From assembly GCA_002697705.1 (NCBI GenBank), contig NZXL01000028.1:1-8536 (forward strand): a stretch of DNA of 8,536 bases. The letters run 5' to 3'. Below the pieces are notes generated by a model, which was not told the DNA's origin, made no database searches, and saw only the letters and a program-made list of their open reading frames with translations. Numbering within the stretch: the stretch's first letter is position 1; each line of letters starts with the position of its first letter. The stretch comes from Methanobacteriota archaeon (GTDB lineage: Archaea > Thermoplasmatota > Poseidoniia > Poseidoniales > Poseidoniaceae). Made by a program: the position numbers and the translations under genes. Below, piece after piece: positions 1-4,032 of the stretch.

Positions 1-1320
1 TTCCCTTCCATCATTCAATCTCCTTGGCATTATTCCAACCGTTCCACAATAAACAAGGGGTTTGCCAATGTATCTATCATCAAATACAATGGCTCCGTTA
101 ATTGTTGGTATTCCTGACTCGTTTCCTCCAACTCTAACTCCTGCATGAACGCCTCGTAAAACCCTAGATGGGTGGAATAAGTTGTCTGGTAAATCACCTT
201 CCCAGTTTGGCGGGCCAAAGCAGAATACGTCTGTATTGGCTATTGGCCTAGCTCCAAGGCCGGTTCCTAAAATATCTCTATTGACTCCAACAATTCCAGT
301 CATTGCGCCGCCATAAGGGTCTAATGCAGAAGGGGAATTGTGGGTTTCTGCTTTCATACAGACACTCCAATCATCATCCCAAGCAATAACGCCAGAATTA
401 TCATGGAATACTGATAATAACCAGTCTACTTCTTTTTGCATATCGTGAGTTGGATTCATGATGTGGGTTTTGAAAATTGAATCGATTGTTGCTTTCTCAC
501 CCGTCTCTAAATCTGAATGGTAGATTTTTGAGGCGAAGATTTTGTGTTTACAGTGTTCGCTCCATGTTTGAGCTAGGCACTCTAATTCAACATCAGTAGG
601 GGCATCCGGGACTATCCCTGCCGCCCTACGCGATTCTCTTACAGATTCATCTCTATAATGGGATTGAATTGTTTGCATTTCTTCAAGATTTAAGGCTAAT
701 AATCCATTTTCTGAAAGGTCGATTAATTCCTCATCACTTATCTCTAATGAGACATGTTTCGGGTTCTCAAATACTTGTTTTGGTTTAGCAGTATACTCTA
801 TTTCTGGCCAATTTTTGTTTTGACACTCCTCTTTAGTTGAAGAAATTGCTCTTTGGATGAGTTGGTTGTGTAGGATATTTTCCAGCCATTCTGTCGTAAT
901 CTCATTTGGTAAGTCATAGAATATGTAAGTGATATAGGTTGAAATTTTTGATTCGGAGTCGGTATGAGAGAATATCGTCCTAAACCCATCAAGTGCCGCC
1001 GCCCCAGGATTATCAGTAACCCCTGCTTTGAATCCAACCGATATTACCGCATCCGGAGTTTTGGAAAATAGTTCTTCATTCCTAATGAATAGTTCATCAG
1101 TACAAGAGAATTCGATAATCGGGTCTGCAAATAAATCATCTACTCTATCTGAGATTTCTTCAGATGGAATATTTGATGATATCAAAAACCCAACTATGCT
1201 CCTTACATCGCCAACTTTTACATCATGATCTGCAAGTAATTGACGCCTAACAACATCACCTCTAACATCACTCAGGCCATCGCCTTGTTTTGGGGTTACT
1301 TCGACTCTTGTGATGTTCAA
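1..1320 (-). CDS. purL: Phosphoribosylformylglycinamidine synthase (PurL, large form with PurS-like N-terminus), 3' part outside window
   Basis: This enzyme performs the fourth step of de novo purine synthesis in the cytosol, the ATP- and glutamine-dependent conversion of FGAR to FGAM. The frame is open for 440 codons and leaves the window at the left edge. Residues 6-21 (VEVTPK...DVRG) resemble the start of PurS. A second PurS-like stretch (VGFKAGVTDNPG, 95-106) follows, as in large PurL enzymes whose N-terminus mimics a PurS dimer. The PurL core then begins with AQTWSEHCKHKIF (250-262), KAETHNSPSALDPYGGA (323-339), GVNRDILGTGLGARPI (345-360) and GGNESGIPTINGA (398-410). I chose TTG at 1320: GGAGG lies 10 bases upstream, the protein then starts directly with the PurS-like strand, and there is no ATG or GTG in frame before the upstream stop. 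Whether a C-terminal glutaminase domain is fused cannot be seen. Family is certain; the exact start is less so. Confidence 0.95.
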   Translation of the reverse strand, partial: MNITRVEVTPKQGDGLSDVRGDVVRRQLLADHDVKVGDVRSIVGFLISSNIPSEEISDRVDDLFADPIIEFSCTDELFIRNEELFSKTPDAVISVGFKAGVTDNPGAAALDGFRTIFSHTDSESKISTYITYIFYDLPNEITTEWLENILHNQLIQRAISSTKEECQNKNWPEIEYTAKPKQVFENPKHVSLEISDEELIDLSENGLLALNLEEMQTIQSHYRDESVRESRRAAGIVPDAPTDVELECLAQTWSEHCKHKIFASKIYHSDLETGEKATIDSIFKTHIMNPTHDMQKEVDWLLSVFHDNSGVIAWDDDWSVCMKAETHNSPSALDPYGGAMTGIVGVNRDILGTGLGARPIANTDVFCFGPPNWEGDLPDNLFHPSRVLRGVHAGVRVGGNESGIPTINGAIVFDDRYIGKPLVYCGTVGIMPRRLNDGRE

Positions 1321-1409
1321 CGCGCGGCTCCCTCCGAGGAATAAATCATCGGGGTAATAGGACGCCCATCAATACTACTATTGTTTACAGATATTATTTG
1401 TAAGAGAAA
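1321..1409 (-). other. Intergenic leader of purL with a stranded protein-like reading frame
   Basis: This 89-bp gap separates the 271-aa gene from purL. Read on the minus strand in the frame that follows the 271-aa gene's TGA, it encodes an open tail (SSIDGRPITPMIYSSEGAAR) whose TGA overlaps the purL TTG (TTGA), the arrangement of a translationally coupled upstream gene. There is no usable start codon for a gene of meaningful length; the only ATG gives 10 residues. It may be the remnant 3' end of the gene that once preceded purL. AATAATAT at about 1391-1398 (minus strand) could serve as a purL TATA-like element, but this is weak. I see no terminator hairpin. Confidence 0.4.
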
Positions 1410-2225
1410 TCATTGTTTAATTGAAATGGGTAACAAATTAAGCGCCCAGTCATCCCAGTCATATTTTTCAGCAGTAATACGGATATCTTCTAATAGATCG
1501 TCGTTAAAATCTTTAATTAATTGGTCTTTTGATTTGTTAGCTTCTTTACGGCCTATTAATTCAGAAAGGTTGTCAAAAAGTTTGGTTTTTGTTGAATAAA
1601 TTAATCCGACTAATAGTGGATTTCTGAACAACTTGCCAAACCCTTGGATTTCGGGTATCATATCAATATCTTCAAAAGCAACAGAATGAGGGGTTTTCAC
1701 GTTTTCATTTAATGAAATATATACTGAATTATTCGGACGAATCGGTGTTGCGTCATATCTTAATAGAGTATTTGATTGTCTTCTACAAATATCAGATATC
1801 TCTTCAGGATATATTGAGTAATCTTTCGAAGAGTTGTAGATATTTGAAGTGTTTAGTAAATAATCTATAGCAACCTGATTTGATATTAAGGTGTCTTCTT
1901 CTGATGCAGTAATTTCTTTAATCCCACAAGAAATTATATGTCTTAATGAATCTCTAAAACTAGCGAAACTCGCTACTGGGTTTCTTTGATGAACTATAAG
2001 AGAGCCTTGATAAAATGCAACAATAGAGATTAACGATTCTGACGCAGATTTCAATACCACCTTGATATCTTCGTCTTTAACATAAAATGAAAGTCTTTCT
2101 AAGAAGGCGCCCCAATATATTGATAGTAAATCTAATGTTTGTTCGTCTTTACCTTCTTCACCATATTCATCGATGAGGAATGGATTGTTATTTGATAACC
2201 AACAATTCTCAGGATTTGATGACAT
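1410..2225 (-). CDS. Uncharacterised 271-aa protein, third gene of the cassette operon
   Basis: I do not recognise the family. The protein is soluble-looking, acidic and rich in Asn, Ser, Ile and Asp, with no signal peptide and no convincing membrane helix. Hydrophobic segments such as LLSIYWGAFLERLSFYV (33-49) and SLISIVAFYQGSLIV (64-78) look like amphipathic or core helices. A DWDDWALNLLP stretch lies near the C-terminus. There is no obvious catalytic motif. The ATG at 2225 is well supported: AGGAGGG lies 8 bases upstream, inside the last codons of the 47-aa gene, and that gene's TAA overlaps the ATG (TAATG). This points to coupled translation and a shared role with the two preceding proteins. 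It ends 89 bp before purL. Real gene: confident. Function: unknown. Confidence 0.85.
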   Translation of the reverse strand: MSSNPENCWLSNNNPFLIDEYGEEGKDEQTLDLLSIYWGAFLERLSFYVKDEDIKVVLKSASESLISIVAFYQGSLIVHQRNPVASFASFRDSLRHIISCGIKEITASEEDTLISNQVAIDYLLNTSNIYNSSKDYSIYPEEISDICRRQSNTLLRYDATPIRPNNSVYISLNENVKTPHSVAFEDIDMIPEIQGFGKLFRNPLLVGLIYSTKTKLFDNLSELIGRKEANKSKDQLIKDFNDDLLEDIRITAEKYDWDDWALNLLPISIKQ

Positions 2226-2368
2226 TATTGATTCCCTCCTTGGTCTCTAATTTCAAACAGACTTATTCCAAAAGTCATTGATGTTGGTCGGTGGACTGGG
2301 CAATCTCGATTTTGATCGTCATTCGCATTCGGGCTACAAATACAACGGCTATGATGTTTGAAGCTCAT
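2225..2368 (-). CDS. Small 47-aa Cys/His protein, putative zinc-binding
   Basis: This short gene fills the gap between the 199-aa and 271-aa genes. The N-terminal half carries C9-x-C11-x11-C23-x2-H26 (CIC ... DCPVH), with two further histidines at 5-6. That spacing would suit one zinc ion, so a tiny zinc-finger or treble-clef-like adaptor is plausible. The C-terminal half (TFGISLFEIRDQGGNQ) has no known motif. The evidence for translation is strong. Its ATG overlaps the TGA of the upstream gene (ATGA), an AAGGAGG sequence sits 8 bases before the ATG, and its TAA overlaps the next ATG (TAATG). Some phage and plasmid small proteins have similar Cys-x-Cys...Cys-Pro-x-His patterns, but I cannot assign a family. 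Zinc binding is inferred from the residue pattern only. Confidence 0.78.
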   Translation of the reverse strand: MSFKHHSRCICSPNANDDQNRDCPVHRPTSMTFGISLFEIRDQGGNQ

Positions 2369-2382
2369 TCTATAAGCCTCCT
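2361..2382 (-). promoter_or_regulatory. Strong Shine-Dalgarno fixing the start of the 47-aa gene
   Basis: On the minus strand AAAAAGGAGG is followed by an 8-base spacer and ATG at 2368. It lies inside the last codons of the 199-aa gene. It is one of the best ribosome-binding sites in the window and is the main reason to accept the 47-aa frame as a gene. Confidence 0.75.
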
Positions 2383-2964
2383 TTTTGGAAATAATTCATC
2401 TAAACTAAATGTCAATACATCTTCGAGGAATACTGGGTTATTGCTGGGGATCATATAGGTTTGAAGTTCGAGATCTTTTGCTGAAATCTTTTCTCTACCT
2501 TTATGACTTATCAGGCCTATGTGATCAAATCCTTGCAAAGATGTAGATTGATCTGTGGTGGCGAATTTCAGTATTAAATCTGAAATATTATCATCGTCTC
2601 CATACCATACAACTTCCCAACCCAGGGATTCTAATCTTAAGGCTAGAAATTGTGATGATTTCTCGTGTAAAAAGACAATGGCTTTCTTGTACCCAGGTAC
2701 TGGACTAGTATCATATCCAGAATGGAATGCAGAACGTAAGACTGGCCCCTGTGCTGTAAGGATCTTTTCTGCCCGTTTTTTACCACCCCCGAATATAAAT
2801 TTGTATCGTTCAACTGCTTGCTTCATTTTATTTCTTAGATTTATCATTTTAATCCATTCCTGGTCCGCCGACTTTCCATCGGCCGACAACTCTTGCCCAA
2901 CGGCTCGGCCATATAACTCCTCCGCTTGAACCACTGTGGGTGGTTCTAACGCGAGAGGTGTCAA
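2365..2964 (-). CDS. Uncharacterised 199-aa protein, first gene of the cassette operon
   Basis: I do not recognise the family. The N-terminal third (about 10-70) is charged and predicted helical, with a Lys/Arg-rich patch around KFIFGGGKKRAEK. From about residue 93 the sequence alternates strand and helix (KKAIVFLHEKSSQFLALRLESLGWEVVWYGDDDN...FDHIGLISHKGREK), which looks like a small Rossmann-like or PIN/NYN-like alpha/beta domain. The Asp-rich YGDDDN turn and the strand GFDHIGLISH are loosely NYN-like, but a full set of catalytic acidic residues is not evident, so this is only a suggestion. The start is TTG at 2964; the frame stays open to a TAG at 3013-3015 with no ATG or GTG available. GGAG lies 12 bases upstream, a poor spacing. 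The stop overlaps the 47-aa gene's ATG by 4 bases. Confidence 0.75.
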   Translation of the reverse strand: MTPLALEPPTVVQAEELYGRAVGQELSADGKSADQEWIKMINLRNKMKQAVERYKFIFGGGKKRAEKILTAQGPVLRSAFHSGYDTSPVPGYKKAIVFLHEKSSQFLALRLESLGWEVVWYGDDDNISDLILKFATTDQSTSLQGFDHIGLISHKGREKISAKDLELQTYMIPSNNPVFLEDVLTFSLDELFPKRRLIE

Positions 2965-2969
2965 TCGTG

Positions 2970-3013
2970 GCGCGAACTCCGCGCGAATAAGTGTGTTTTT
3001 CTTATATTCGCGC
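2970..3013. promoter_or_regulatory. Overlapping GC-rich inverted repeats upstream of the 199-aa gene
   Basis: GCGCG-AACTC-CGCGC (2970-2984) is a perfect 5-bp-arm inverted repeat. It overlaps a longer imperfect one: GCGCGAATAAG (2981-2991) pairs with CTTATATTCGCGC (3001-3013), with a 2-base bulge and a 9-base loop. GCGCGAA also recurs directly at 2970 and 2981. The repeats cover the expected transcription start and the TATA-like box of the operon, so an operator or a 5' leader hairpin is more likely than a terminator. Confidence 0.5.
3001..3008 (-). promoter_or_regulatory. Putative archaeal TATA box of the three-gene operon
   Basis: The minus strand reads GCGAATATAAGAAAAA. AATATAAG lies about 40 bases before the TTG at 2964, which would place transcription start roughly 15 bases before the start codon. 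The three TAGCGC words of the 10-bp array abut it on the upstream side. Position and sequence fit a TBP site; there is no experimental support. Confidence 0.4.
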
Positions 3014-3038
3014 TACTCAGCGCTATCTCGCGCTATCC
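3009..3038 (-). repeat. Three tandem 10-bp TAGCGC units
   Basis: On the minus strand the decamers GATAGCGCGA, GATAGCGCTG and AGTAGCGCGA follow each other with a period of exactly 10 bp (TAGCGC cores at 3030-3035, 3020-3025 and 3010-3015). One repeat per helical turn directly upstream of a TATA-like box is the typical layout of a cooperative operator. Confidence 0.65.
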
Positions 3039-3100
3039 AAAGCCACTATTTTATCACAATTTAAACTTGCATAAAAAATATAATATGGTTTTTAATTTTT

Positions 3101-3260
3101 ATTTTTATTAAAATTTTATACACTAGTTAAAAATTAATAGCGTTAAATAAATATTAAAATCAATAGCGCAAATTTAATCTTATTTTATTAAAATTTTATA
3201 CGCTAGTTAAAAATTAATAGCGCTAAATAAATGTTAAGATTAATAGGGTTAAATAATTAT
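3101..3260 (+). repeat. Tandem direct repeat, two 80-bp units
   Basis: Bases 3101-3180 and 3181-3260 align without gaps at exactly 80-bp spacing, with 66 of 80 positions identical by hand count. The best-conserved block is TATTAAAATTTTATAC.CTAGTTAAAAATTAATAGCG (about 3106-3142 and 3186-3222). Each unit carries two TAGCG-type sites 26 bp apart (3138/3164 and 3218/3244; the last is degenerate, TAGGG). Confidence 0.75.
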
Positions 3261-3283
3261 TAAAAAATAACGCATTATGTTCT

Positions 3284-3328
3284 TATTTTTATTAAAATAT
3301 AAACGTTAATTAGAAATTAATAGCGCTA
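3284..3328 (+). repeat. Third, partial and diverged copy of the 80-bp repeat
   Basis: The block TTTTATTAAAAT...TTA..TAGAAATTAATAGCGCTA matches the first half of the 80-bp unit, allowing one gap, and sits about 103 bp downstream of the second copy. After the TAGCGCTA the similarity fades. Confidence 0.5.
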
Positions 3329-3332
3329 TTAA
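3317..3332. promoter_or_regulatory. Perfect 16-bp palindrome, putative operator
   Basis: TTAATAGCGCTATTAA is its own reverse complement and contains the TAGCGCTA core that also occurs at 3218-3225 and 3371-3378. A dyad of this size is the expected binding site of a dimeric winged-helix regulator such as the one encoded next door. Confidence 0.6.
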
Positions 3333-3448
3333 AATTGTTAAATTAATTATAGCGATAAAAATTTTATTTGTAGCGCTAATAAAAAATGTAGCGTTAAAAA
3401 TAATTACAAGATAAATGACGTTTTTGGTATTCTTTGGTTTGAGTGTTC

Positions 3449-3477
3449 TTTAATTACTGTTGATTGTAGCGATAAAC
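3449..3477 (+). promoter_or_regulatory. Putative leaderless promoter of the winged-helix gene
   Basis: TTTAATTA (3449-3456) is centred about 25 bases before the ATG at 3478, the distance of an archaeal TATA box from a transcript that starts at the initiator codon. No Shine-Dalgarno is visible before this ATG. A TAGCGATAAA site (3467-3476) lies between box and start, where a bound repressor would block transcription, which suggests autoregulation. Confidence 0.4.
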
Positions 3478-4032
3478 ATGGATGTGCGCAAGAAACATCG
3501 TGAATTCTGCGACTTGTTGGGTAACAACTTAAGATCTAAAATAGTAGTAAAATTACTTGATGGTGCAGAGTTTACTAGTGACGAATTGTTAGTCTACGTC
3601 AACAAATTTAATCTGGAAGATGATTATAAGAAATCAATAATAAATAAGAATCTGACTGGATTAAAGGATTTGGGATTTGCGCATAAGAGAAAGGATGGGC
3701 ACAAAACATTTTGGACAATTAACCAAAAAAATAAATTTATTTCCAATTTAATAAAGTTGATGAGAGCGCCAAAAAATGATAATACTAACTTTGACGGGAT
3801 TAAGGAAAAAAAGAAAAATAAAACTACTGATGAATGGAGTGAAATAGTGATGGAAAAAATTAATTCAATAGTAACTAGTAGGGATCTTAGTTTCACTCCG
3901 AAAAATATTCTTGAAACTGGAATAGATATTAGTAATCAAAGATTGTATCAAATCCTCATAAGATTAATGTCTGAAGATAAAATTACGAAACGTAAAGATA
4001 TCGATGGAGAATATATATTAATTTTAGAGTAG
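3478..4032 (+). CDS. Basic 184-aa protein with probably two winged-helix domains, putative DNA-binding regulator or initiator
   Basis: The protein is Lys-rich and soluble. Residues about 12-85 (NNLRSKIVVKLLDGAEFTSD ... LKDLGFAHKRKDGHKTFWTI) read as a winged helix: helices, then a beta hairpin wing. A Lys/Asn-rich linker (about 93-112) leads to a second unit (about 115-184), ending in SNQRLYQILIRLMSEDKITK followed by a short wing, again typical of winged-helix folds. I use ATG at 3478 rather than TTG at 3460 because it fits a leaderless promoter and leaves the TAGCG site upstream. The gene diverges from the cassette operon across the TAGCG region and overlaps uvrA convergently by 9 bp. It probably binds TAGCG sites and controls both directions; a plasmid-Rep-like initiator with two winged helices is an alternative. 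The domain calls rest on pattern only. Confidence 0.7.
   Translation: MDVRKKHREFCDLLGNNLRSKIVVKLLDGAEFTSDELLVYVNKFNLEDDYKKSIINKNLTGLKDLGFAHKRKDGHKTFWTINQKNKFISNLIKLMRAPKNDNTNFDGIKEKKKNKTTDEWSEIVMEKINSIVTSRDLSFTPKNILETGIDISNQRLYQILIRLMSEDKITKRKDIDGEYILILE

Larger units (their letters stand above)
2965..3477. other. Divergent intergenic control region rich in TAGCG repeats; very AT-rich
   Basis: This 513-bp gap contains no gene. It separates the minus-strand three-gene operon from the plus-strand winged-helix gene. By hand count, 3061-3420 has 60 G/C in 360 bases (about 83% A+T), and most of those G/C bases belong to TAGCG words. On the plus strand these start at 3138, 3164, 3218, 3321, 3350, 3371, 3389 and 3467. 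The reverse word CGCTA lies at 3011, 3021, 3031 and 3201 and in the palindromic sites. Degenerate forms are TAGGGT (3244) and TAACGC (3268). The typical context is TTAATAGCG(C/T)TAAATAA. Likely roles are a shared operator array for both promoters or an iteron-like replication origin. No orc1/cdc6 or known initiator gene is nearby to favour a chromosomal origin. Confidence 0.7.

Noticed and set aside
798..1037. Minus-strand frames of 79 aa (798-1037) and 62 aa (30-218)
   Set aside because: Both lie out of frame within purL, whose frame is open and family-typical throughout.
1361..1388. A short upstream ORF (ATG GGC GTC ..., 7 codons) before purL
   Set aside because: No ribosome-binding site and too short to support; could be chance.
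2555..2929. A 124-codon plus-strand frame opposite the 199-aa gene
   Set aside because: The minus-strand frame is longer, starts and ends in coupled operon junctions, and looks more protein-like; the plus frame lacks a start signal and coupled neighbours.
2981..3013. Intrinsic terminator hairpin
   Set aside because: Neither strand has a T-run just after the stem, and it sits upstream of both divergent genes where no transcript should end.
3101..3400. CRISPR array
   Set aside because: The repeats are 80 bp and imperfect, the spacers are not unique, and no cas gene is present; the short words are irregularly spaced.
3460..3477. TTG at 3460 as start of the winged-helix gene
   Set aside because: It would place the coding start over the TAGCG site and lacks a Shine-Dalgarno; ATG at 3478 fits a TATA-like box at -25. 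It cannot be excluded.
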